From Bacteroides sp. (GTDB lineage: Bacteria; Bacteroidota; Bacteroidia; Bacteroidales; Bacteroidaceae), in assembly GCA_019412865.1 (NCBI GenBank), contig DXOJ01000677.1:1-8655 (forward strand): a DNA stretch of 8,655 nt, written 5' to 3'. The translations under genes and the position numbers were made by a program. Of the stretch, positions 1-6,157 are shown one piece after another (positions within the stretch are counted from its first letter, which is position 1; every line of letters begins with the position of its first letter). The notes under the pieces are model-generated. The model saw nothing but the letters and a program-made list of their open reading frames with translations. It ran no database searches and had not been told where the DNA came from.

Positions 1-1364
1 TGGCTGCCGAAGGAAAAGCCATCGCAAAAGTAAACGACCTGGTGATTTTTGTTCCCTATGTAGTGCCGGGTGATGTCGTAGACCTGCAAATCAAGCGTAA
101 AAAGAATAAATATGCCGAAGCTGAAGCGGTGAAGTTTCACGAGCTGTCGCCCAATCGCGCTGTTCCTTTCTGCCAACACTATGGCGTATGCGGTGGCTGC
201 AAGTGGCAAGTGCTCCCCTATTCGGAGCAGATCAGATATAAGCAAAAGCAAGTGGAAGATAATTTGAGACGTATCGGGAAAATCGAACTTCCCGAAATTT
301 CTCCGATTCTCGGTTCTGACAAGACGGAATTCTACAGGAACAAACTGGAATTCACCTTCTCAAATAAACGCTGGTTGACAAACGAAGAAGTTCGTCAGGA
401 TGTGAAGTATGACCAGATGAATGCGGTGGGTTTCCACATCCCGGGAGCCTTTGACAAGGTGCTGGCTATTGAGAAATGCTGGTTACAGGATGATATATCC
501 AACCGTATCCGCAACGCTGTACGTGACTACGCTTACGAACACGATTACTCTTTCATCAATCTGCGCACACAGGAAGGTATGCTGCGGAATATGATTGTAC
601 GCACCTCTTCAACTGGCGAACTGATGGTGATCGTTATTTGCAAGATTACAGAAGATCACGAAATGGAACTGTTCAAGCAGTTACTCCAGTTCGTAGCAGA
701 CTCTTTCCCTGAAATCACTTCTCTTCTATACATTATTAATAATAAGTGCAACGACACAATCAATGATTTGGATGTGCATGTATTTAAAGGGAAAGATCAC
801 ATCTTTGAAGAAATGGAGGGACTGCGTTTCAAAGTAGGACCGAAATCATTCTATCAGACCAACTCGGAACAGGCTTATAATTTATATAAAGTAGCCCGTG
901 AATTTGCCGGATTAACAGGCAACGAACTGGTATATGACCTCTATACAGGAACGGGAACAATCGCCAACTTCGTATCACGCCAGGCTCGCCAGGTAATCGG
1001 TATCGAATATGTGCCGGAAGCTATCGAAGACGCAAAGGTAAATGCAGAAATCAATGATATCAAGAATGCACTGTTTTATGCCGGTGATATGAAGGATATA
1101 CTGACGCAGGATTTCATCAATCAGCATGGACGCCCGGATGTAATCATTACTGATCCTCCTCGTGCCGGTATGCACCAGGATGTAGTTGATGTCATCTTGT
1201 TTGCCGAACCGAAACGGATTGTGTATGTAAGTTGTAATCCTGCTACTCAAGCACGGGATTTGCAATTACTCGATGAGAAATACAAGGTGAAAGCCATTCA
1301 ACCGGTAGATATGTTCCCTCACACCCACCACGTAGAAAATGTGGTGTTGCTGGAACTTCGATAA
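1..1364 (+). CDS. rlmD: 23S rRNA (uracil-5-)-methyltransferase, RlmD/RumA type, 5' end cut off by the window
   Basis: This enzyme makes 5-methyluridine in 23S rRNA (U1939 in E. coli) using S-adenosylmethionine. The frame is open from base 3, and its first 13 visible codons (AAEGKAIAKVNDL) continue a TRAM RNA-binding domain, so the GTG at 42 is not the true start and the N-terminus lies upstream. Counting from codon 42, Cys44, Cys50, Cys53 and Cys146 fit the Cx5CxxC...C ligands of the family's 4Fe-4S cluster. FYQTN is at 270-274, the SAM-binding loop DLYTGTGT at 299-306, DPPRAG at 371-376, the catalytic cysteine in SCNP at Cys398, and the catalytic-base glutamate in HHVEN at Glu432. The C-terminus is complete. 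The pseudouridine synthase gene follows at about 36 bp in the same direction, so the two may share a transcript. Family assignment is secure. The exact target uridine is inferred, because related enzymes modify U747 or both sites. Confidence 0.93.
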   Translation, partial: AAEGKAIAKVNDLVIFVPYVVPGDVVDLQIKRKKNKYAEAEAVKFHELSPNRAVPFCQHYGVCGGCKWQVLPYSEQIRYKQKQVEDNLRRIGKIELPEISPILGSDKTEFYRNKLEFTFSNKRWLTNEEVRQDVKYDQMNAVGFHIPGAFDKVLAIEKCWLQDDISNRIRNAVRDYAYEHDYSFINLRTQEGMLRNMIVRTSSTGELMVIVICKITEDHEMELFKQLLQFVADSFPEITSLLYIINNKCNDTINDLDVHVFKGKDHIFEEMEGLRFKVGPKSFYQTNSEQAYNLYKVAREFAGLTGNELVYDLYTGTGTIANFVSRQARQVIGIEYVPEAIEDAKVNAEINDIKNALFYAGDMKDILTQDFINQHGRPDVIITDPPRAGMHQDVVDVILFAEPKRIVYVSCNPATQARDLQLLDEKYKVKAIQPVDMFPHTHHVENVVLLELR

Positions 1365-1400
1365 TCCGTGATGATAATAGAATTTCAAAAGAAAAAAGAA

Positions 1401-2321
1401 ATGGGAAAAAGACCTAGAAGAACTCCTGCTGAAAAAGCACGTGCTCAATATACCAATTATGCAGTGAAAGAACCCATGGAACTAATGGAGTTCCTGGCTG
1501 CCAAGATGCCGGACGCAAGTCGTACGAAATTAAAATCGTTGTTAAGCAAGCGGGTTGTATTTGTTGATAATGTGATAACCACACAATTCAACTTTCCCCT
1601 TGAAGCTGGCATGAAAGTGCAAATCAGCAAACAAAAGGGAAAAAAAGAATTTAATAACAGACTGCTGAAAATCGTATATGAGGATGCCTATATCATTGTT
1701 GTCGAGAAGATGCAAGGACTTTTATCAGTCAATACGGATCGCCAGAAAGAGCGCACGGCCTACACGATACTTAACGAATATGTACAACGCTCCGGACGCC
1801 AATTCCGCGTGTTTATCGTTCACCGCCTGGACAGGGATACTTCCGGCCTGATGATGTTTGCCAAAAACGAAAAAACACAGCAGATCCTACGTGACAACTG
1901 GCATGATATAGTAACTGACCGCCGATATGTAGCTGTAGTGGAAGGAAATATGGAAAAAGATTATGATACGGTTGTTTCCTGGCTGACTGATAAAACACTT
2001 TATGTAAGCTCCAGTGAATACGATGACGGTGGTTCAAAGTCTATTACCCACTATAAGACGATCAAACGTGCCAACGGATATTCTCTTTTGGAACTCGATC
2101 TGGAAACCGGCCGGAAAAATCAGATTCGTGTACACATGCAAGATTTAGGACATCCTATTATCGGTGATGGAAGATATGGAAGAGAAGATGCTCCCAACCC
2201 TATCGGACGACTGGCACTCCATGCTTTCAAACTCTGCTTTTATCATCCGGTAACGGGAGATTTGATGGAGTTCGAGACGCCATATCCGGCGGAGTTTAAG
2301 AAGTTGTTTTTGAAAAAATAA
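1401..2321 (+). CDS. RluA-family RNA pseudouridine synthase with S4 domain
   Basis: The product isomerises uridine to pseudouridine in rRNA or tRNA. From the ATG at 1401 it is 306 residues. A basic N-terminus (GKRPRRTPAEKAR) is followed by an S4-like RNA-binding segment at about 25-78, then the catalytic domain. HRLDRDTSG carries the catalytic aspartate at Asp144, the conserved TGRKNQIRVH block is at 237-246, and GDGRYG is at 255-260. All catalytic motifs are intact. The start is uncertain: ATG 1371 and GTG 1368 are in frame and would add 10-11 residues (MIIEFQKKKE...). I prefer 1401 because an A-rich stretch precedes it, as is usual in Bacteroidetes, and because the basic MGKRPRR start looks natural. 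The gene follows rlmD closely and ends at a strong hairpin. Which RNA position it modifies (RluA, RluC or RluD-like) cannot be told from sequence alone, so no symbol is given. Confidence 0.9.
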   Translation: MGKRPRRTPAEKARAQYTNYAVKEPMELMEFLAAKMPDASRTKLKSLLSKRVVFVDNVITTQFNFPLEAGMKVQISKQKGKKEFNNRLLKIVYEDAYIIVVEKMQGLLSVNTDRQKERTAYTILNEYVQRSGRQFRVFIVHRLDRDTSGLMMFAKNEKTQQILRDNWHDIVTDRRYVAVVEGNMEKDYDTVVSWLTDKTLYVSSSEYDDGGSKSITHYKTIKRANGYSLLELDLETGRKNQIRVHMQDLGHPIIGDGRYGREDAPNPIGRLALHAFKLCFYHPVTGDLMEFETPYPAEFKKLFLKK

Positions 2322-2333
2322 ATTCCTATATTC

Positions 2334-2375
2334 AAAAATAAAGCCAGAATCATCATTGACTCTGGCTTTATTTTT
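2334..2375. terminator. Bidirectional intrinsic terminator between convergent genes
   Basis: The arms AAAAATAAAGCCAGA (2334-2348) and TCTGGCTTTATTTTT (2361-2375) are perfectly complementary over 15 bp, with a 12-nt loop. The stem has a GC-containing core (GCCAGA/TCTGGC) flanked by an A tract on one side and a T tract on the other. Transcripts in either direction therefore end in a U-run. It lies 12 bp after the stop of the pseudouridine synthase gene and 16 bp beyond the stop of the minus-strand lipoprotein gene, so it can serve both. Confidence 0.85.
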
Positions 2376-2391
2376 AATCTTTATCACTATT

Positions 2392-2805
2392 TTATTGACG
2401 ACGCATATAGAATGGCTGTCCATCTATTCTATCTCTAAAATCCCGCCAATTATTATACCATGTTCCACTAAAAGTCCTGTCAGTAGCTTCCGCCCCCCAA
2501 ATATAGGCATAAGTGTCATCACCATAAAAATACAATTCCATTGAATTATATCCTTCATCAATCCATCTCCACTCAAAAACCAAGTAATTCGGATCACCAG
2601 CAGAGCCAATTGTTCCTTGATTTCTCGCATTAAATGTCATGAGCGTACCTCTTCCCCAGGTATATGCCCCGAAATCAATTTCTTCATTAGTATACCACTC
2701 GCCAGGCAGATTAAATTCTGTCTCGTCTTCACTTTCACACGAAGTAAAGCCAACCAATAAAGTCAGCATCATCAAGATACCTGCATATCTTTTTATCATT
2801 TTCAT
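2392..2805 (-). CDS. Small lipoprotein, probably surface-exposed, function unknown
   Basis: The 137-residue product begins with a basic, hydrophobic signal peptide and a lipobox ending LVGFTSC, so Cys23 would be lipidated after signal peptidase II cleavage. The residues after it, ESEDETE, are strongly acidic. In Bacteroidetes such a run next to the lipidated cysteine is known as a lipoprotein export signal that sends the protein to the outer face of the outer membrane; surface location here is inferred. The mature part of about 115 residues is rich in Trp, Tyr and Phe with alternating patterns (LPGEWYT, FEWRW, MELYFY, FSGTWYNNW). This suggests a small all-beta, possibly lipocalin-like domain. 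I do not recognise a named family and assign no function. The gene stands alone with its own -7 box at 2835-2842 and shares the terminator at 2334-2375 with the convergent gene. Confidence 0.8.
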   Translation of the reverse strand: MKMIKRYAGILMMLTLLVGFTSCESEDETEFNLPGEWYTNEEIDFGAYTWGRGTLMTFNARNQGTIGSAGDPNYLVFEWRWIDEGYNSMELYFYGDDTYAYIWGAEATDRTFSGTWYNNWRDFRDRIDGQPFYMRRQ

Positions 2806-2834
2806 AATTCTCTAGTTTATTGCGTTTATTAATA

Positions 2835-2842
2835 CAAAATTA
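2835..2842 (-). promoter_or_regulatory. Bacteroidetes -7 promoter box for the lipoprotein gene
   Basis: On the minus strand this reads TAATTTTG, matching the Bacteroidetes housekeeping -7 consensus TAnnTTTG. It lies 29 bp upstream of the lipoprotein start codon (2805), leaving a short leader. A clear TTTG -33 element at the usual distance is absent; only loose TTG triplets lie further upstream. The call rests on the -7 match and its position. Confidence 0.55.
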
Positions 2843-2884
2843 GCATTTTATATTTACTATACATCACAAGCCACAAGTTTTTTG

Positions 2885-2892
2885 TACCTTTG
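2885..2892 (+). promoter_or_regulatory. Bacteroidetes -7 promoter box for the radical SAM gene
   Basis: TACCTTTG followed by C matches the Bacteroidetes TAnnTTTG -7 element. Transcription would start near 2898-2900, giving a leader of under 20 nt before the ATG at 2917. No good -33 TTTG is visible in the A/T-rich sequence upstream. It is divergent from the lipoprotein promoter, with the two -7 boxes about 42 bp apart, so polymerase binding at one could interfere with the other. Confidence 0.65.
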
Positions 2893-2916
2893 CAAAGATA
2901 ATATTAAATTTTCCAC

Positions 2917-4557
2917 ATGAAACTTCTTTGGCTTGATTTAAATAGTTCGTACGCTCATTCTTCGCTGGCATTGCCAGCCTTACATGCCCAGATAGCAAAT
3001 AATACAGACATTGAATGGTGTACGGTCTCCGCCACTATCAATGAAAATACCGGTAGTGTCGTCAATCAAATCTACCGCCATCAACCGGACATCATTGCAG
3101 CTACCAACTGGCTATTTAATCACGAGCAACTCCTGCACATCGTTTCACGCGCAAAAGCGTTACTACCTCACTGCTGTGTTATACTCGGAGGTCCCGAGTT
3201 TTTAGGAGATAATGAAGCTTTCTTATATAAGAACAAATTTGTAAGCGGAGTGTTTCGCGGAGAAGGCGAAGAAGTATTTCCTTTATGGTTAAAAGTGTGG
3301 AATCAGCCAAGAAAAGAATGGAAATCAATCACAGGACTCTGCTATCTGGATGAATCGGAAGCATACCATGACAACGGGCTCGCCCGTGTCATGAACTTTT
3401 CCGAATTAGTCCCTCCTGAAGAGAGCCGTTTCTTCAATTGGAGCAAGCCCTTTGTGCAATTAGAAACTACCCGCGGATGTTTTAACACCTGTGCCTTTTG
3501 TGTCAGTGGAGGTGAAAAACCGGTTCGCACCCTATCTCTTGAAGCAACCCGGAAACGTCTTGACGTGATACACCAACACGGAATCAAGAATGTACGGGTA
3601 CTGGACCGCACTTTCAATTACAACAACAAACGGGCAAAAGAATTACTAAATCTATTCCGCGAATACCCGGATATCTGTTTTCATCTGGAAATTCATCCTG
3701 CACTCCTTTCTGATGAACTCAAACAGGAATTAGCCACCCTTCCTAAAGGACTGCTACACCTGGAAGCCGGAATCCAAAGCCTTCGGGAAAACGTGCTTGA
3801 ACAAAGCCGGAGAATAGGCAAACTCTCCGATGCTTTGACCGGACTCAAGTATCTATGTTCCCTTGAAAACATGGAAACTCATGCCGACTTAATAGCAGGA
3901 CTCCCACTCTACCATCTATCAGAAATTTTCGATGATGTCCGTACTTTAGCAGAGTATGGCGCAGGAGAAATCCAACTGGAATCCCTCAAATTACTTCCGG
4001 GCACCGAAATGAAAAGAAGAGCGGACGAATTAGGCATACAGTACTCTCCACTCCCTCCATACGAAGTTCTTCAAACTCGTGAAATCACCGTAGATGAATT
4101 ACAGACAGCACATTATCTGTCCCGCCTGTTAGACGGTTTCTACAATACCCCAACTTGGCGAAGCATCACACGGATACTCATTCTCGAAAACCCTCATTTT
4201 ATACATGAGTTACTCGATCATTTAGTTCAAACAGATGTGATTGACACCCCTCTTAGCCTGGAAAAAAGAGGATTAATCCTCTATGACTTCTGCAAGAATC
4301 ATTATCCCGACTACCTGACACAAGTCAGCATTGCATGGATAGAAGCGGGTATGTCATTAAAAAAAGCTCCGGCAGAAAAAGTAAGAACCAAAAGACAGTT
4401 ACAACCGGAAAGCGGGGAAATAAAATACGGAGCATATCGCGAGAATCTACGATTATGTTTCCTTCCCACCGATGAAGAAGGACATGGTTACTGGTTTGGT
4501 TTTGAGTCGGAGATTCAGAAGATACAACCGGTTTTCAAAGCTAAAAAACTATCATAA
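2917..4557 (+). CDS. B12-binding-type radical SAM protein with a DUF4080-like C-terminal domain
   Basis: This is a 546-residue radical SAM enzyme of unknown substrate. Residues 1 to about 140 have the layout of a cobalamin-binding-type N-terminal domain (KLLWLDLNSSYAHSSLAL, then VILGGPEF at 88-95 and GVFRGEGEEVFP at 111-122). The classical DxHxxG cobalamin-ligand motif is not visible, so actual B12 binding is uncertain. The radical SAM core spans about 175-400: RGCFNTCAFC supplies the Cx3Cx2C cluster ligands Cys188, Cys192 and Cys195. Later core motifs are LEIHPALL (257-264), HLEAGIQS (281-288) and HADLIAGLP (322-330). The C-terminal part, about 375-510, resembles DUF4080, which accompanies this subfamily in Bacteroidetes and Firmicutes. 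The start is supported by a -7 box about 25 bp upstream. The gene appears monocistronic or read through into the small gene at 4669. The fold assignment is strong; the reaction is unknown. Confidence 0.88.
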   Translation: MKLLWLDLNSSYAHSSLALPALHAQIANNTDIEWCTVSATINENTGSVVNQIYRHQPDIIAATNWLFNHEQLLHIVSRAKALLPHCCVILGGPEFLGDNEAFLYKNKFVSGVFRGEGEEVFPLWLKVWNQPRKEWKSITGLCYLDESEAYHDNGLARVMNFSELVPPEESRFFNWSKPFVQLETTRGCFNTCAFCVSGGEKPVRTLSLEATRKRLDVIHQHGIKNVRVLDRTFNYNNKRAKELLNLFREYPDICFHLEIHPALLSDELKQELATLPKGLLHLEAGIQSLRENVLEQSRRIGKLSDALTGLKYLCSLENMETHADLIAGLPLYHLSEIFDDVRTLAEYGAGEIQLESLKLLPGTEMKRRADELGIQYSPLPPYEVLQTREITVDELQTAHYLSRLLDGFYNTPTWRSITRILILENPHFIHELLDHLVQTDVIDTPLSLEKRGLILYDFCKNHYPDYLTQVSIAWIEAGMSLKKAPAEKVRTKRQLQPESGEIKYGAYRENLRLCFLPTDEEGHGYWFGFESEIQKIQPVFKAKKLS

Positions 4558-4637
4558 ATAAAAGAAAAGTATTCTCATATTATGTGAAATTATTACCAGT
4601 CACTAATCGTTTAGAGCAGCATTTCCTGTTTTCCACC

Positions 4638-4674
4638 GTCCATACAATAAACTTTACTAGCACAGTGTATGGAC
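4638..4674. repeat. 9-bp inverted repeat overlapping the start codon of the next gene
   Basis: GTCCATACA at 4638-4646 and TGTATGGAC at 4666-4674 are perfect reverse complements separated by 19 nt. The downstream arm contains the ATG (4669-4671) of the small exported protein. In RNA this would form a hairpin that buries the start codon; in DNA it could be a dyad operator. It is short enough that chance is possible. Confidence 0.45.
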
Positions 4675-5292
4675 ATTCGAAAATATCAATTCAATATTTT
4701 TTGCCTATTATTGTTCCCCTTATCCGCAACAGGACAAGAATGGAACAAACAGGATTCATTGAGACTTCAGCAAATGCTGGAATCCGGTCAGGAGATCAAG
4801 ATAAATAGAAAGTTTATCGAAAAAGTAGAGCAAAACATGTACTCTCGAAAACCGTTCGTAGATTTTGATCCCACACTACCGACTTTAAAATCTTCCATGA
4901 TTTTTTCGAAACCTTCCATTCGCACTTATCAGACATTCCTAAAACCGGGTTCCACCTTTTTACCCACTTACTCCTGGTTAAGAATAAACAAGAATCTTGT
5001 GCTGCACAGTAAAAGTAATTTTGCAGAAAATTCCAGTTGCTTTCATATCCAAAGCCAAATAGAATATAATTTATCTCCCAAATGGTCTCTCAACATATAT
5101 GGCGTACAAAACCTTGATACCCGAAAACACCGGGGCCTCCCTTCCGAAGTGGAACCCACCCAATTGGGTAGTAATGTTGTTCTCAAAATAAATAAAAACT
5201 GGAAAATAAAAACAGGGGTACAATACCAATACAATGTCCTCCGCAAAAGATGGGAATGGATACCTCAAATTAGTGTTTCATACGAATGGTAA
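4669..5292 (+). CDS. Small secreted or outer-membrane protein, resembles the Bacteroidales DUF4858 family
   Basis: The 207-residue product starts with a signal peptide (hydrophobic IFCLLLFPLSATG, likely cleaved near residues 22-23) and then EWNKQDSLRLQQMLESGQEIKIN. This opening is like a Bacteroidales-specific family I recall as DUF4858; that match is from memory and moderate. The second half (about 95-207) alternates polar and hydrophobic residues in short strands (SWLRINKNLVLHSKS, SQIEYNLSPKWSLNIYG, KTGVQYQYN, PQISVSYEW) and ends in an aromatic residue. This pattern is typical of a small outer-membrane beta-barrel. The only plausible start is ATG 4669: an in-frame stop lies at 4648 and the signal peptide begins here. 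No convincing promoter box is seen in the 111-bp gap upstream, so it may be read through from the radical SAM gene. The function is unknown. Confidence 0.75.
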   Translation: MDIRKYQFNIFCLLLFPLSATGQEWNKQDSLRLQQMLESGQEIKINRKFIEKVEQNMYSRKPFVDFDPTLPTLKSSMIFSKPSIRTYQTFLKPGSTFLPTYSWLRINKNLVLHSKSNFAENSSCFHIQSQIEYNLSPKWSLNIYGVQNLDTRKHRGLPSEVEPTQLGSNVVLKINKNWKIKTGVQYQYNVLRKRWEWIPQISVSYEW

Positions 5293-5359
5293 CCCGTGCC
5301 GACAATCAGGAATCGAAAAGTTTTAGAAAACAAGAAAGCATATTTTCCATTTATTCTCG

Positions 5360-5367
5360 TACCTTTG
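5360..5367 (+). promoter_or_regulatory. Bacteroidetes -7 promoter box for map-rmuC
   Basis: TACCTTTG matches TAnnTTTG and is identical to the box ahead of the radical SAM gene. It lies 25 bp upstream of the map start codon, giving a leader of roughly 20 nt. The -33 region has no good TTTG. Confidence 0.65.
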
Positions 5368-5392
5368 TCATACGATTAAATATGCTATAATA

Positions 5393-6157
5393 ATGAAGAA
5401 CTTTATCAAGGGATTCCGGTTTACCCCCTCTAATTATCCGGCAGAAGTAGAAGCAAAAATACAGAAATACAGAAAGCAAGGTTATAAACTTCCACCGCGC
5501 AAAGTACTCCGTACTCCCGAGCAACTGGAAGGTATCCGGGAAAGTGCCAAGATCAATACTGCACTGCTGGACTATATTTCAGAGAATATCCGGGAAGGCA
5601 TGTCCACCGAAGAAATTGATGTGCTAGTGTATGATTTCACCACCAGTCACGGTGCCATCCCTGCCCCACTCAACTACGAAGGTTTTCCCAAAAGTGTTTG
5701 CACCAGCATCAACGATGTAGTGTGCCACGGAATACCCAATAAAAATGAGATTCTGAAAAGCGGAGATATTATCAATGTAGAGGTAACCAAAGAATGTATG
5801 GAAATAGGAATTGCTGCCGCACAACCCTGGAAACAGCTGGGTGATGTAGGCGCCGCCATCCAGGAACATGCAGAAAAGAACGGATTCAGCGTAGTCCGTG
5901 ATCTCTGCGGACATGGCGTAGGGATGCAATTCCATGAGGAACCGGACGTAGAACATTTCGGACGCCGGGGCACAGGCATGATGATCGTGCCGGGCATGAC
6001 CTTCACCATCGAACCTATGATTAATATGGGAACCTACGAAGTGTTTGTAGATGATGCCGACGGATGGACTGTCTGTACCGACGACGGACTGCCTTCCGCC
6101 CAATGGGAAAATATGATTCTGATTACTGAAACCGGAAACGAAATTCTGACATATTAA
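5393..6157 (+). CDS. map: Type I methionine aminopeptidase with an internal in-frame deletion, probably inactive
   Basis: The family removes the initiator methionine from new proteins using two divalent metal ions. This copy is 254 residues: an N-terminal extension of about 40 residues (with KLPPRK, as in extended MetAP1 forms), then the catalytic domain from RTPEQLEGI. Conserved elements present are CHGIP with His112, CGHGVG with His174, FHEEP with His181, FTIEPM with Glu207, and SAQWEN with Glu239. Between SGDIINV (123-129) and VTKECMEIG (131-139) only Glu130 remains. In E. coli Map the matching interval runs from NIDVT to ITQES and holds about 30 more residues, including metal ligands Asp97 and Asp108. 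Both are missing here; at best Glu130 stands in for the first. Two strands of the pita-bread core are also lost. The frame is unbroken, and the TAA overlaps the ATG of rmuC (TAATG). Family identity is certain; loss of activity is a strong inference. Bacteroidetes usually carry another map in the ribosomal-protein region. Confidence 0.9.
   Translation: MKNFIKGFRFTPSNYPAEVEAKIQKYRKQGYKLPPRKVLRTPEQLEGIRESAKINTALLDYISENIREGMSTEEIDVLVYDFTTSHGAIPAPLNYEGFPKSVCTSINDVVCHGIPNKNEILKSGDIINVEVTKECMEIGIAAAQPWKQLGDVGAAIQEHAEKNGFSVVRDLCGHGVGMQFHEEPDVEHFGRRGTGMMIVPGMTFTIEPMINMGTYEVFVDDADGWTVCTDDGLPSAQWENMILITETGNEILTY

Noticed and set aside
1033..1040. TACCTTTG on the minus strand inside rlmD, a possible antisense promoter
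   Set aside because: An 8-base, partly degenerate motif is expected by chance in coding sequence, and no gene or structured RNA lies downstream on that strand.
42..1364. GTG at 42 as the true start of rlmD
   Set aside because: The same frame is open to the window edge and encodes recognisable TRAM-domain residues upstream, so the gene starts outside the window.
2356..2544. Plus-strand open frame overlapping the lipoprotein gene and the terminator
   Set aside because: It starts inside the terminator hairpin and is antisense to the lipoprotein, which has a signal peptide, lipobox and promoter box.
4584..4808. Plus-strand open frame of 74 codons overlapping the start of the exported protein
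   Set aside because: It is out of frame with the signal-peptide-bearing gene at 4669, shows no domain, and ends inside it.
5293..5392. Terminator or small RNA between the exported-protein gene and map
   Set aside because: Only a trivial A/T palindrome (AAAAGTTTT) is present. No stem with a GC core or U-tract was found, only the map promoter box.
5624..6103. Long open frame on the minus strand opposite map
   Set aside because: It is antisense to a clearly conserved coding region, has no promoter box or recognisable domain, and its composition is a by-product of map codon use.
5393..6157. Frameshift as the explanation for the short map
   Set aside because: Reading continues in the same frame with conserved residues directly on both sides of codon 130, so a clean in-frame loss fits and a frameshift does not.
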